From an uncultured Blastocatellia bacterium (GTDB lineage: Bacteria > Acidobacteriota > Blastocatellia > Pyrinomonadales > Pyrinomonadaceae), in assembly GCA_946480785.1 (NCBI GenBank), contig CAMLLD010000023.1:1-64000 (forward strand): a stretch of 64,000 bases of DNA, written 5' to 3'. This document shows, piece by piece, positions 15,626-24,826 of this stretch. The notes under the pieces are model-generated. The model made no database searches, was not told the DNA's origin, and saw only the letters and a program-made list of their open reading frames with translations. A program made the translations under genes and the position numbers. Each line of letters begins with the position of its first letter. Position 1 is the first letter of the stretch.

Positions 15626-17956
15626 ATGAAAACCACGCTGCTATTTCTCATACTCGTTTTCGCGACGAACGTTTTCGCGCAAAGCACCAGCTCGATCACG
15701 GGCACCGTCACCGACGAACACGGCGCAAAGGTTTCCGGCGCGAAGGTCACACTTACTTTCGCGTCGACGAACGAGCTCACTACCACGACCAATCAAGCGG
15801 GCGTGTTTGAGTTTACGAAACTCAAACCCGGTTCCTATCTGCTGGAGATCGAAGCCGAAGGTTTCGCTGTGTTCACTTCCGAACAGATTCAACTCGCACG
15901 CGGCGAAAGCAAAGCGCTTCCGGCCCAGCTTCGAGTCGCAGCCATCAACGCGAACGTTGTTGTCACCGCGACCGGCACCGCGCAACGCGCTGATGAAGTC
16001 GCGAAAGTCGTTTCGACGCTCGACGCGCAGGAGATCGAAGCAAAACACGAGTTGACTCTCAGCGAGGCGTTGCGCGGCACGCCGGGACTGCGCGTGCAGC
16101 AACAGGGATCGCCCGGCGCAATCACGAGTCTGCGTTTGCGGGGCCAGCGCAACTTCGACACGGCGCTGCTGCTCGACGGTTTGCGCGTGCGCGACGCGAG
16201 CGACATCAACGGTTCGGCGCTGGTGATCTTTCCGGACCTCGTGCCGGTCGCGCTCGATCGCGTGGAGATCCTGCGCGGCGCGGGTTCGTCAATCTACGGC
16301 ACACACGCGATCGGCGGCGTCATCAATCTGATTCCGGACGCGGGCGCGGCGGGATTTCATTTCAGCGGCGGCTTCGAAGGCGGCGGCCTTGCTACTTATC
16401 GCGAACACTTGCAGGTTTCCCACGGCAGCGAAAAATTTGGCTTCAACCTCGGCGTCAATCGACTCGACGTGCGAAACGGGATCGACGGCGACGATGAATA
16501 CGGCAACACCGGCTTCGCGGGCCGCGCGCAGTTTCATCCGACGCAGTCGATCACGATCTCGGGCAATCTCTACGGCACGATCGCGAACGCGCGCGTAAAC
16601 GACAGCCCGTTTGCGCTACCTGCGGCGTTCGCACATCTCGGAATTTTTCCGCGAGCGGTCGCGGGTGTGACGTTTCAACCCGACTTCAACAATCCGGACC
16701 AGGGCCGTCGCAATCGCTTTCTCGTCGGCTCGGGACGATTCTCGCAGGTTGTGAACGACCGCGTGTCTTACACGGTGGCGTACCAGCGCGTATCGAGCAA
16801 CAGACGAAACTACAACGGTCCGGCAGTCGATCCACGCTTCGCTGCGTTTGTGCCGTTCGGCGATTTCGAGTTTCTGAACGTGAATCGCGGTACGACCGAT
16901 ACGGTGGACGCGCGTGTGAACCTGCAACTCGCAAGGACGAATCTTGCAACGGCGGGCGTTGAGTTCGAACACGAGTCGTTGTTTCAGAGCTCGCAGCCGT
17001 CGTTCACGTTCTTCAACAACACGACAGATCGGCAGCGAACGTTCGCAGTATTCGGACAGGACCAGTTGTCGTTTCTGGAAGATCGCTTGCGGATCTCAGT
17101 CGGCGTGCGTGGGCAGTGGTATCGCATTCGCAGCGCAGATCGGCCCGGCTTTCTGCAGGGACGCGAAGCGGAAAGTTCTATCACCGGCGACGGCTCGATC
17201 GCTTATCTGATCAATCGCACGGGAACGAAGCTGCGAGCACACGTCGGCAACGGTTTTCGTGCGCCTTCGCTCTTCGAGCGTTTTGGTGAGGGAACGTTCT
17301 CGGGCGCGGGTATAGTTCGCTTTGGCGATCCGACACTAAGAGCAGAGCAGTCGATCAGCGTCGACGGCGGCTTCGATCAGAGGCTGGCGACCGATCGCTT
17401 GTTGTTTGGCGCGACTTATTTCTACACGCGCTTGCAACGCGTGATTACGTTCACCGGATTTCTCGTCGATCCACTCGGCGTGGGCCGCTTCAGCGGCTTT
17501 GTTAATCAACCGGGCGGGATGTCTCGCGGCGTCGAGAGTTATCTACAAGCCGCGCCGTTGAAGGGAATGGAAGTGCGCGCGTCTTACACCTTCACGAACA
17601 GCGATCGCGCGGTGGCAGGCGGCGCACTCGCACCCGAGTACGTCATCCCGAAACACCTGATCGGTTTCACACTCACGCAGCGAGTCAGATCGTTTCTATT
17701 CAACGTCGACGTAAACCGAACCGGCTCGTACATCGCGCCGGTGTTTGAAAACAACTTCCCGTTTCGCATGGCCGAGCTGCGCTTTGACGGTTACACGAAG
17801 GCGGATGCGTTTGCGAGTTATGAGCGGCGCGCGGGTGAACGTTGGACGTGGACTTTATTCGGCGGCGTGGAAAACTTTCTCGATCGGAAATACTACGAGA
17901 ACGGATTCCTTGCGCCGGGTGCGGTTGGACGCGGCGGAATCAAACTGAAGTTCTAA
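15626..17956 (+). CDS. btuB: TonB-dependent outer-membrane receptor, probable cobalamin receptor
   Basis: A 776-residue outer-membrane protein. A signal peptide (KTTLLFLILVFATNVFAQ) is followed by a carboxypeptidase-regulatory-like domain (SITGTVTDEHGAKVSGAKVTL), the plug (VVVTATGTAQRADEV, then ILRGAGSSIYGTHAIGGVINL) and a long beta-barrel ending in GAVGRGGIKLKF with the terminal aromatic needed for barrel assembly. The ATG at 15626 follows AGGAGAAG. The extra N-terminal domain is usual in Acidobacteriota and Bacteroidota receptors. Last gene of the riboswitch-controlled operon, so cobalamin is the likely substrate. Confidence 0.87.
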   Translation: MKTTLLFLILVFATNVFAQSTSSITGTVTDEHGAKVSGAKVTLTFASTNELTTTTNQAGVFEFTKLKPGSYLLEIEAEGFAVFTSEQIQLARGESKALPAQLRVAAINANVVVTATGTAQRADEVAKVVSTLDAQEIEAKHELTLSEALRGTPGLRVQQQGSPGAITSLRLRGQRNFDTALLLDGLRVRDASDINGSALVIFPDLVPVALDRVEILRGAGSSIYGTHAIGGVINLIPDAGAAGFHFSGGFEGGGLATYREHLQVSHGSEKFGFNLGVNRLDVRNGIDGDDEYGNTGFAGRAQFHPTQSITISGNLYGTIANARVNDSPFALPAAFAHLGIFPRAVAGVTFQPDFNNPDQGRRNRFLVGSGRFSQVVNDRVSYTVAYQRVSSNRRNYNGPAVDPRFAAFVPFGDFEFLNVNRGTTDTVDARVNLQLARTNLATAGVEFEHESLFQSSQPSFTFFNNTTDRQRTFAVFGQDQLSFLEDRLRISVGVRGQWYRIRSADRPGFLQGREAESSITGDGSIAYLINRTGTKLRAHVGNGFRAPSLFERFGEGTFSGAGIVRFGDPTLRAEQSISVDGGFDQRLATDRLLFGATYFYTRLQRVITFTGFLVDPLGVGRFSGFVNQPGGMSRGVESYLQAAPLKGMEVRASYTFTNSDRAVAGGALAPEYVIPKHLIGFTLTQRVRSFLFNVDVNRTGSYIAPVFENNFPFRMAELRFDGYTKADAFASYERRAGERWTWTLFGGVENFLDRKYYENGFLAPGAVGRGGIKLKF

Positions 17957-17970
17957 GGGCGGAGAAAGGA

Positions 17971-18039
17971 TCAGGTTGCAAGGTGTGCGAACTCACGGAC
18001 GCAAGTGCGTCACTTACAGAATTCGTCCTTGCAACCTGA
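17971..18039 (+). terminator. Nested hairpin after the B12 operon (terminator or REP-like element)
   Basis: TCAGGTTGCAAGG (17971-17983) pairs perfectly with CCTTGCAACCTGA (18027-18039). Inside the 43-base loop GACGCA and TGCGTC form a second perfect 6-bp stem around AG. There is no T-tract after the outer stem, so Rho-independent termination is not certain. It sits between the convergent btuB and DUF4383 genes. Confidence 0.5.
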
Positions 18040-18048
18040 AAGCGAAAC

Positions 18049-18414
18049 CTAAGTCCTTTTTGTAAACAGCCCACCGGCGAGAAATATGATGCCGAGCAGG
18101 CAGTGGATGCCGTGGTCCGACGTTCCGAACATCAGCGTGTCATCCAGGACATGCCACAAGCGGTCTGTTCCAGCGCCAAAGGCGAATCCGAGAATGCCCA
18201 GCGCGAGATAGACCACGCCAAAAATCAAACAGAAGGCTTTTGCTGCGGAGAGAGAGCCAGCGAAGCCGAAGTACAGTGCAATAACGCCCGAGACAATATG
18301 AACTACGTTGTGTGCCGGCGAAAGATGCGCGCCCGCCAGATGCGGACTCGCAAAGCCAACCACACCCACCAACAAGAAAACGACTCCCAAAATCTTGCAA
18401 ATAGTCTTTGCCAT
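18049..18414 (-). CDS. DUF4383-like small membrane protein
   Basis: A 121-residue protein with four hydrophobic helices (ILGVVFLLVGVVGFA, VVHIVSGVIALYFGFAG, FCLIFGVVYLALGILGFAFG and CLLGIIFLAGGLF). The A-H-N-V-V-H-I-V-S-G-V segment and repeated G-rich helices match DUF4383-type membrane proteins. The function is unknown. The gene is convergent with btuB and divergent from the secreted protein at 18611. Confidence 0.75.
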   Translation of the reverse strand: MAKTICKILGVVFLLVGVVGFASPHLAGAHLSPAHNVVHIVSGVIALYFGFAGSLSAAKAFCLIFGVVYLALGILGFAFGAGTDRLWHVLDDTLMFGTSDHGIHCLLGIIFLAGGLFTKRT

Positions 18415-18568
18415 TTGTGACCCGCTCCTATGTCAAAGTTATGAACCGGCGGTAACGTACCCGCGTGTGGGGCGGGTATCCGCGTTTCAACCTATGGGTG
18501 GTGCGATTAATGCGCCGCATGTATACCAGAGAGTCGGGTCGGTTTGCAAAGTTTTTTGCGGAGGCGGG

Positions 18569-18577
18569 TGATATACT
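18569..18577 (+). promoter_or_regulatory. Extended -10 promoter for the secreted protein at 18611
   Basis: TG at 18569-18570, one base, then TATACT at 18572-18577 form an extended -10 element; no good -35 is present at standard spacing. The start codon follows 33 bases later with AAGGGG as SD. Confidence 0.5.
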
Positions 18578-18610
18578 GTTCGCCAATCTGTTCAATCTAA
18601 GGGGTGTAAT

Positions 18611-19435
18611 ATGATTCGACGCAAGAGGAGTCTGACGGGTCGAGTCCTGGTGGCGGCGTTGGTCCTGGTTTTTGGCGCGGCTTCGGCGAGTGCTTACACG
18701 ATCGTGATGCGCGATGGACGAAAGGTCCAGATACCGGACCAGTTCACGGTTACGAATTCGACGTTGACGTATGAAGCGGGTGACGACATTCAGGTGACGA
18801 TTCAGTTGAACACGGTGGACATCGCGGCAACTGAACGCGCAAACGGGGAAGCGAGGGGCGCGTTGCTGTTGAGAGCAACGACGACGCAACTTGTGGTTGG
18901 ACCTGCGCCGCAGGTCCAGCGGGTACGCGCGACGCGTTCGATCACGAATGCTGATCTCGAAACGTACCGGCGCGCGCGTGTTCAAGGCGAGCAGGATTAC
19001 GAGCGGAGTCGTAAAGAGTTGGGCCTGCCGTCGATGGAAGAGCGCCGGCGCGAAGCGGCTGCGATTCAGGAGCGCACGCTCGAGCAGGTGCGCAAGATGC
19101 GCGAGCAACAGGCGCTGGAGCAGGAAGCTTACTGGCGCGATCGCGCGCAGTTGTTCCGCATGGAGGCGAACGACGGGCGTGGTCAGCGGTTCGTCGATTA
19201 TCCGGGAGCGTTTCCGTTCGATGGCTTTTCGAGTTTTCCCTTCGACGGTTTTGGTTTTGGTAACGGCGTCGGAGGATTTGGCCGGTTCAATCGCTTGCCG
19301 GTTTCGCTGTTTCCGGGATTTCTATCGACACCGATAACTCCGTTTCCTTCGTTGAGACCAACGAGAAGACCGCTGTTGTTCAGCACGCCGGGAACTCGCG
19401 TTGTCGTGCGATCCGGTCACCGCAGAGGCCACTAA
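18611..19435 (+). CDS. Secreted protein of unknown function with coiled-coil centre
   Basis: A 274-residue protein. The signal peptide (RVLVAALVLVFGAASASA) is followed by a small beta domain (YTIVMRDGRKVQIPDQFTV), a charged helical stretch at about residues 115-180 (LETYRRARVQGEQDYERSRKELGLPSMEERRREAAAIQERTLEQVRKMRE) likely to form a coiled coil, and a Phe/Gly/Pro-rich tail (PFDGFSSFPFDGFGFGNGVGGFGRF). I recognise no named family. Good SD (AAGGGG) before the ATG. gatB follows after 5 bases, so they may share a transcript. Confidence 0.72.
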   Translation: MIRRKRSLTGRVLVAALVLVFGAASASAYTIVMRDGRKVQIPDQFTVTNSTLTYEAGDDIQVTIQLNTVDIAATERANGEARGALLLRATTTQLVVGPAPQVQRVRATRSITNADLETYRRARVQGEQDYERSRKELGLPSMEERRREAAAIQERTLEQVRKMREQQALEQEAYWRDRAQLFRMEANDGRGQRFVDYPGAFPFDGFSSFPFDGFGFGNGVGGFGRFNRLPVSLFPGFLSTPITPFPSLRPTRRPLLFSTPGTRVVVRSGHRRGH

Positions 19436-19440
19436 AATAG

Positions 19441-20910
19441 ATGACGTGGGAAACAATCATCGGCCTCGAGATTCACGCTCAACTGAGTACTGAATCCAAA
19501 ATCTTCTGCGGCTGCGCGACGCGTTTCGGCGACGAGCCCAACTCGAACACGTGCCCGACGTGTCTCGGTTTGCCGGGCGCGCTGCCGGTCTTGAACCGTC
19601 GCGTAGTCGAACTTGGGGCTCGCGCCGCGCTCGCGCTCGGCTTGCAGATCAACAATCAGTCGATCTTCGCGCGTAAGAATTATTTCTATCCCGACCTGCC
19701 GAAGGGCTACCAGATCTCGCAATACGATCAGCCGTTCTCGGCGAATGGGGAGCTCGAGATCATGACGGCCGAACGTGACGCTGCGGGCCATCCGCTGGAG
19801 TGGCGGCCGAAGAAGATTCGCATCACGCGACTGCATCTCGAAGAAGACGCCGGCAAGAACGTGCACGAAGGCTTGCCCGACGTCGATCGTTATTCCTATA
19901 TCGATCTGAATCGTGCGGGTGTGCCGTTGGCCGAGATCGTCACCGAGCCTGACTTTCGCTCGTCGTGGGAAGCTTACGACTACGTCAATCACGTGCGGCG
20001 CGCGCTGCAATGGGTCGGCGCGTCGGAGGCCGACATGGAGAAGGGAAATCTGCGCTGCGAGGCGAATGTTTCCGTGCGGCGCGTGGGCGAGGAGAAGTTT
20101 GGCACCAAGGTTGAACTGAAGAACCTGAACTCGGTGCGGTTTATGCAGCGCGCGATCGAGTTTGAAGTCGCGCGTCACATCAAGACGCTCGAAGCGGGCG
20201 GACGCATCGCGCAGGAGACGCGCCTTTGGGACGACCGGGCGATGGAGACGCGGGTCATGCGTTCGAAAGAAGAGGCGCACGACTATCGCTATTTCCCTGA
20301 GCCCGATCTACAGCCGTTGATGGTGAGTGATGAGTTCGTGGGCCGTGTGCGCGCAGCGCTGCCGGAGTTGCCGGAGCAGCGGATCAAGCGCTTCGCTGAA
20401 GAGTATGAGTTGAGTTTCGCCGATGCTTCGCAACTGGTTTCGGATCGTGCGCTCGCGGATTACTACGAAGCGACTGCGAAAGCGTCGGGAAATCCGCGTG
20501 GCGCGGCAAACTGGATTCGCTCCGAGTTGTTGCGTGAGCTCGAAGCAGCAGGCAAGACGGCGGCTGAGTCGCCGGTGCCGGCGGAAGAGTTGGGCATGCT
20601 CGTGCGCTTGATCGACGAAGGTAAGATCAGCGGCAAGCAGGCGAAAGACGTTCTGGTCGAGATGTTCAAGAGCGGCAAGGGCGCGCTCGCGATCATCGAG
20701 GAACAAGGGTTGGTCCAGGTGAGCGACACCGGCGAGATCGATGCGCTGATCGATGAAGTGATCGCAGCGAATCCAGACCAGGTCGCGGCTTATCGCGGCG
20801 GCAAAGAGGCGTTGCTCGGGTTTTTCGTGGGGCAGGTGATCAAAGCGTCGCGGGGAAAGGCCAATCCGAAAATCGTGAACGAGCGCCTGCGCGCGAAGTT
20901 GTCCGCGTGA
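19441..20910 (+). CDS. gatB: Asp-tRNA(Asn)/Glu-tRNA(Gln) amidotransferase subunit B
   Basis: Part of the GatCAB complex that converts misacylated Glu-tRNA(Gln) or Asp-tRNA(Asn) to the correct species. The protein has 489 residues. The N-terminus GLEIHAQLSTESKIFCGC, the zinc cysteines (FCGC, CPTCLG) and LPKGYQISQYDQP are diagnostic. The C-terminal YqeY-like tail (about residues 350-485) binds tRNA. gatA and gatC are not in the window, so the subunits are encoded apart. Confidence 0.97.
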   Translation: MTWETIIGLEIHAQLSTESKIFCGCATRFGDEPNSNTCPTCLGLPGALPVLNRRVVELGARAALALGLQINNQSIFARKNYFYPDLPKGYQISQYDQPFSANGELEIMTAERDAAGHPLEWRPKKIRITRLHLEEDAGKNVHEGLPDVDRYSYIDLNRAGVPLAEIVTEPDFRSSWEAYDYVNHVRRALQWVGASEADMEKGNLRCEANVSVRRVGEEKFGTKVELKNLNSVRFMQRAIEFEVARHIKTLEAGGRIAQETRLWDDRAMETRVMRSKEEAHDYRYFPEPDLQPLMVSDEFVGRVRAALPELPEQRIKRFAEEYELSFADASQLVSDRALADYYEATAKASGNPRGAANWIRSELLRELEAAGKTAAESPVPAEELGMLVRLIDEGKISGKQAKDVLVEMFKSGKGALAIIEEQGLVQVSDTGEIDALIDEVIAANPDQVAAYRGGKEALLGFFVGQVIKASRGKANPKIVNERLRAKLSA

Positions 20911-20919
20911 ATCGTTGTT

Positions 20920-21639
20920 ATGAAGTTGTCCGGTAGCAAAGCCGTAGTCACAGGTGGCACGAAGGGTATCGGTCGTGCGATTGCGCGCGCGTTGATTGGC
21001 GCCGGCGTCGACGTGGTTATTAGTGCGCGCAGCAAGGACGAGCTGGCCGAGACGGTGAATGGTTTGAATGAGCTCGGCCCAGGTCGCTGTGCGGGCGCTC
21101 CTTGCGACGTTCGCGATGAGTCGCAAGTGAAAGAGTTTTTCGCTCACGCCGCGACAACGCTCGGCGGTCTCGACATTCTCGTCAACAACGCCGGCGTCGG
21201 CCTGTTCGCGCCCGTCGAACAGATGAGTGGCGATGATTTCCGCATGGTGATCGAAACGAACCTTTGCGGCGTCTTCTATTGTTGCCATGAAGCGATTCCG
21301 TTGCTGAAGCAGCGCGGTGGCGGTTACATCATCAACGTATCTTCGCTTGCCGGCGCTAATCCTCATGCGGAAATGGCCGCTTACAACGCTTCGAAGTTTG
21401 GCCTAAATGGATTCAGCGAGGCGTTAATGCAGGAAGTGCGTCACGACGGGATCAAGGTGAGTTACATTATGCCGGGCTCGGTGAACACAGAGTTTGGTGG
21501 CGACGAGCCGAGCGCCGCGAAGAGCTGGCAACTGCAACCCGAAGACATCGCCCAGGTCGTGATCGATTTGCTGAACTACCCACAACGCGCGCTACCAAGC
21601 CGCATCGAGATTAGACCATCGCAACCACCGAAAAAATAA
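20920..21639 (+). CDS. SDR family oxidoreductase
   Basis: A 239-residue classical short-chain dehydrogenase. TGGTKGIGRAIA lies near residue 11, NNAG near 90, Ser in NVSSLAG near 140 and the catalytic Y-x3-K in AAYNASKFGLNG near 154. The C-terminus is short and lacks the VDGG ending of FabG enzymes. The substrate is unknown. It sits between gatB and dtd with 9- and 3-base gaps, so it is probably co-transcribed with both. Confidence 0.88.
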   Translation: MKLSGSKAVVTGGTKGIGRAIARALIGAGVDVVISARSKDELAETVNGLNELGPGRCAGAPCDVRDESQVKEFFAHAATTLGGLDILVNNAGVGLFAPVEQMSGDDFRMVIETNLCGVFYCCHEAIPLLKQRGGGYIINVSSLAGANPHAEMAAYNASKFGLNGFSEALMQEVRHDGIKVSYIMPGSVNTEFGGDEPSAAKSWQLQPEDIAQVVIDLLNYPQRALPSRIEIRPSQPPKK

Positions 21640-21642
21640 CCA

Positions 21643-22092
21643 ATGCGGGCGGTGGTCCAACGAGTAACGCGAGCGCGAGTCACGGTTGACGAACGAGTCG
21701 TCGGCGAGATCGAGCGAGGGCTTGTCGTTTTGTTGGGTGTGGCCCACGACGATACGCGAGCCGACGCCGATTATCTCGCGCCGAAGATCGCGTCGCTGCG
21801 TATCTTCGACGACAGTGAAGGGAAGATGAACGTCGCGCTTAAAGAGATCGACGGCGGCTTGCTCGTGGTTTCGCAGTTTACGTTATATGGCGACGTGCGA
21901 CGCGGCTTGCGTCCTTCGTGGAGCGACGCGGCCCCGCCGGAAGTGGCGGAACCGCTTTACGAATATTTCGTGGAAAGCAGCCGGAAACTGATCACGCGCG
22001 TGGCGACGGGCAGCTTCCGTAAGACGATGCAGGTCGATCTGATTAATGATGGTCCCGTGACGATATTGCTCGACAGCCGCAAACTGTTTTGA
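21643..22092 (+). CDS. dtd: D-aminoacyl-tRNA deacylase
   Basis: Proofreading enzyme that releases D-amino acids (and glycine) mischarged on tRNA. The protein has 149 residues, the normal length. The N-terminal [16 protein letters not shown], the [16 protein letters not shown] motif and the C-terminal [13 protein letters not shown] match the family, including the Gly-Pro pair of the chiral-proofreading site. In the segment that usually reads FGA the protein has FRK ([10 protein letters not shown]). Stop codon TGA is immediately followed by a copy of the dispersed repeat. Confidence 0.94.
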   Translation: MRAVVQRVTRARVTVDERVVGEIERGLVVLLGVAHDDTRADADYLAPKIASLRIFDDSEGKMNVALKEIDGGLLVVSQFTLYGDVRRGLRPSWSDAAPPEVAEPLYEYFVESSRKLITRVATGSFRKTMQVDLINDGPVTILLDSRKLF

Positions 22093-22122
22093 GCCACAGA
22101 TAAACACGAATAGACACGGATC
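22093..22122 (+). repeat. Dispersed repeat copy a (3' of dtd)
   Basis: GCCACAGATAAACACG starts directly after the dtd stop codon and continues with AATAGACACGGATC. It belongs to the CCACgGATgAACACgGAT family seen at five other places in the window. Confidence 0.75.
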
Positions 22123-22162
22123 TCAGACCAGTAGTGTTCAGATCTCAGAGCAGTAGCGTTTA
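22119..22162 (+). repeat. Two tandem 22-bp units between dtd and the DUF6335-like gene
   Basis: Two adjacent 22-base units, each beginning GATCTCAGA and containing CAGTAG, differ at 4 positions. The second unit supplies the TAA stop (read on the minus strand) of the DUF6335-like gene, and a further GATC follows. Confidence 0.75.
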
Positions 22163-22552
22163 GATCATGTCCTCTGAAGCTTTGGAGTTCTCGTCCAGTT
22201 CGTAGCGGTCGCGGTCGCGCTTCTCGATCTTCTCGAGAAACTCGAGCTCTTCGTTGTCTTCGTAACTCACGCCCACGGCCGACGCGTTCTCTTCCACGAG
22301 CGACTGATCCGGCGTCGGATTATCGCCGGCCACAGTTTCCGATCCGCTGTCGTTCACGTCTTCCCAATCCGCGTCGAGATCGCCGCCCGCATCGCGCGGC
22401 GACGCAGCAGTGTTGTTGCGCAGCCGTTGCGCGAGCACGTCCGGATCCTTTGGCGCCCGGGAGATCTCGAGTTCCATAAACTCCTCGATCTCCGGATCGG
22501 GAACGTAGTCAGGATCGTTTGCCAGGTATACGTCGTCGCCCTTTTTGGCCAT
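22160..22552 (-). CDS. Acidic DUF6335-like protein
   Basis: A 130-residue, strongly acidic soluble protein with no signal peptide. The central pattern G-D-L-D-A-D-W-E-D with S-E-T-V-A-G-D-N-P-T-P-D-Q, then V-G-V-S-Y and R-D-R-D-R-Y-E-L-D, resembles the DUF6335 family known from cyanobacteria and Acidobacteriota; this assignment is from memory. No enzymatic motif is visible. The start is supported by AAGGAGACC upstream. Its function is unknown. Confidence 0.65.
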   Translation of the reverse strand: MAKKGDDVYLANDPDYVPDPEIEEFMELEISRAPKDPDVLAQRLRNNTAASPRDAGGDLDADWEDVNDSGSETVAGDNPTPDQSLVEENASAVGVSYEDNEELEFLEKIEKRDRDRYELDENSKASEDMI

Positions 22553-22600
22553 GCGGGTCTCCTTGGTTCAGTCGCTAATTGGTGGGGGAAGTTACGGCAA

Positions 22601-22629
22601 ACTATAGTGAACTTCCCGCCCGTGCGCAA
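22601..22629 (-). promoter_or_regulatory. Promoter of the DUF6335-like gene
   Basis: On the minus strand TTGCGC (22629-22624), 17 bases, then TATAGT (22606-22601). An 8-bp inverted repeat, GGGAAGTT (22586-22593) and AACTTCCC (22610-22617), flanks the -10 box and could be an operator. Confidence 0.5.
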
Positions 22630-22676
22630 AGGGTCGCGACTGCAAACACGGAGACCCGTGCCGTGCTAAACGCCGA

Positions 22677-24002
22677 TCACAACTGCACCTTTAGGAACAC
22701 ATCCCAGGCCCAACGGCCACCCTGCGCGCCGTTCACGTCAAACACTTTCGCGCGGTAGCGGAATTGATTGCCGTACTGGTCGACGCGACGTGATTCCTTG
22801 TAAGCCAGATCGATCGCGCTGAGAGACTCTGACAATGCTCTCAACTCGCCTGGCTCGCAAACGCCGTTGTGGTTCGCGTCCTGCCACAGCTTCAGGCTTG
22901 CGAATATCGCGTCGCGGCGATCAATTCTTCCGTCGCCGTTACCGCCGTTTGCCGGCTTGTCGTATTCAGCAAGCGCAAGGAAGCCGTTGGGTTTCGCACT
23001 CGGAGGCTGTGGTGTTGAGTCGCCGAATAGTTCGGCGCCGTTATCGATCACGCCGTTGCCGTTGCGATCGAGTACAAGGAAGGCGTTACTCGAACGATTG
23101 GCCGTCCACGAAATCTGTAACGGGACGTCATCGTTGAGAATGTTGAAGACGACACCACTCGCGGCATCTGTCATGAAGAAGCCCGTGCCGTTTACGTCGA
23201 TGACGATTGGCGACGTATTGATGCCGTCCGGACAGGTGCAAGACGAGGAATCGTAGCCACTCGGATCAGCGCAGCGATTTTGGAACGTGCTACTTCGAGT
23301 GCAAACTCCACCGCTATTCGTGAATCCTGTCTGGCAGCCTGTTGAGGGATACGTTTGGAAGTCGGCGATGCCGTTGCAGCCGCCAGGTACCGATGCGGGA
23401 CAAGCGTAATCCGTAGCTACCGATTGAACGAGTGCAAGATCGCACAGCGTGGGATTTACCAATCCGATCGAATCGTTGATGCTCGAAACAGGATCGCCAG
23501 TCTCCATGACTGTCGAGTGCAGTCCACATTTTAGGCAATCCGCCAGAGCCTGGGTGTGACCAAGCTCATGAGCGACTACCTCAGCGATCGCAGAGTTCGC
23601 GGTCATCTGATTATTGATTTCTATGTTCACTTCGACTATGCGTCCGAGGATGATTACCGCGGTCTCCAAGTGAGTTACACCGCGCCGGATCGCTCCTGTT
23701 CGCGGCTCCGGAGTCAGGGCAGTAAAAGACAGGTTGATCTGCTCCCCGCCCGGATTGTTGTCCGCTATGAAAGTTGGTCCGAAACATTCATAGAAACCGT
23801 TCATCGCATTCCACCCGGAGATACCGGAGGTTACTGCTGCCGAGGGAACACCGGAATTTATGATGTGGACCAGACTAAGCGACGGCCAACTAAATGTGAT
23901 CGTGAGTTTGTTTCCGGGACAACCAGCAACGCCGACGAAGAAAATGCATACGGCGAACGTGGTAAGCACAGCGCGGTGGATGATTTGGGAGAGTAAAGTC
24001 AT
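22677..24002 (-). CDS. Secreted HExxH metalloprotease-like lipoprotein with Ca-binding repeats
   Basis: A 441-residue exported protein. The N-terminal hydrophobic segment ends in VAGC (Cys28), a lipobox. A metzincin-like centre reads [11 protein letters not shown] (His145, Glu146, His149, Asp155); the Asp as third ligand recalls snapalysin-type enzymes, though the usual Gly is Ala. A methionine-turn candidate (STVMETG) follows. The C-terminal half holds EF-hand/dockerin-like Asp/Asn loops: [24 protein letters not shown] and [12 protein letters not shown]. Probably a surface Zn/Ca protease. Its ATG overlaps the stop of the upstream gene (TAATG), so the two are translationally coupled. Confidence 0.75.
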   Translation of the reverse strand: MTLLSQIIHRAVLTTFAVCIFFVGVAGCPGNKLTITFSWPSLSLVHIINSGVPSAAVTSGISGWNAMNGFYECFGPTFIADNNPGGEQINLSFTALTPEPRTGAIRRGVTHLETAVIILGRIVEVNIEINNQMTANSAIAEVVAHELGHTQALADCLKCGLHSTVMETGDPVSSINDSIGLVNPTLCDLALVQSVATDYACPASVPGGCNGIADFQTYPSTGCQTGFTNSGGVCTRSSTFQNRCADPSGYDSSSCTCPDGINTSPIVIDVNGTGFFMTDAASGVVFNILNDDVPLQISWTANRSSNAFLVLDRNGNGVIDNGAELFGDSTPQPPSAKPNGFLALAEYDKPANGGNGDGRIDRRDAIFASLKLWQDANHNGVCEPGELRALSESLSAIDLAYKESRRVDQYGNQFRYRAKVFDVNGAQGGRWAWDVFLKVQL

Positions 24003-24826
24003 TAGTCATTACCTCCCTCCCGGCGAACACTGATTTCGTGTCGCAGTTTGTCCAGAAACTCTTTTGCGGGCATACCCTCATACGAACGCTGATCGTTTTG
24101 ATCGTCCAACGGTGAGACGACTTGATCCTTGATGGAGTAGGCAGTAGTGATTATGTAGTCCTTGACGGTTTTATCCGGCCTCCTGAGAAAGAAAACGTAC
24201 TGTGTCCCGATCTCCGGGTAGTTACACCCGGAAATAATGAAATGGCTGATGTGACCGGATGGAAATTGCAAAGTTCCACCAGGCAACCAGGCCGTTATCT
24301 CATCTTGTGCGGAAATCACATTGTCGGGATCCGGCTTGAGAACATCAGTAACTGCCAATTTGTATTCGCTAAAGACCCCGGTGTGCTCTTGATTGAGATA
24401 AGCCTTACCGCTGGTAGCGTTGGCGATCACGATGACGTAACCGCGGATAGGTAAGCCCATCGGATCTGGCATCTCGCCTGGTTTGACTATCTGCACAGTA
24501 TCGATGAACGTTAGATCGATGCTCTCCGTCCGGCCGTTTATTTCACGGACGCCGGGATCGTGTATGACCTTGTGTGTATAAACTCCCTTGCCGAGACGGT
24601 CTCTGACCTGTCGCCGTTGCTCATCTTGTGAGTCTGAAGGGACGGATGGTTCATCGAATCGCACGACGGGCGGAAGAGCTGAGTGTTTGGACAGGATTTT
24701 GCGAAGTTCATCTTTCGGAGACATTCCGGGTGGTAGTGGCCGGAGTTGATCACGTGTGGGAAACGAGAAGGCGGCGAGGGCGACACCGGCCACTAACAAG
24801 AGGATTTTTGCCAAGTAGTTTTGCAT
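24002..24826 (-). CDS. Secreted protein of unknown function, coupled to the metalloprotease
   Basis: A 274-residue protein with a signal peptide ([18 protein letters not shown]). The mature part contains a Pro-rich start, a region with [18 protein letters not shown] and [16 protein letters not shown], and QYVFFLRR, which looks like a beta-sandwich domain. No family is recognised. It shares one base with the protease gene downstream (TA-ATG), so it is most likely made together with it, perhaps as a partner, substrate or inhibitor (inference). Confidence 0.65.
   Translation of the reverse strand: MQNYLAKILLLVAGVALAAFSFPTRDQLRPLPPGMSPKDELRKILSKHSALPPVVRFDEPSVPSDSQDEQRRQVRDRLGKGVYTHKVIHDPGVREINGRTESIDLTFIDTVQIVKPGEMPDPMGLPIRGYVIVIANATSGKAYLNQEHTGVFSEYKLAVTDVLKPDPDNVISAQDEITAWLPGGTLQFPSGHISHFIISGCNYPEIGTQYVFFLRRPDKTVKDYIITTAYSIKDQVVSPLDDQNDQRSYEGMPAKEFLDKLRHEISVRREGGND

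Noticed and set aside
20308..21366. 352-codon open frame antisense to gatB and the SDR
   Set aside because: Crosses two conserved genes and shows no homology.
22119..22162. Tandem units as a CRISPR remnant
   Set aside because: Only two adjacent units, no spacers and no cas genes.
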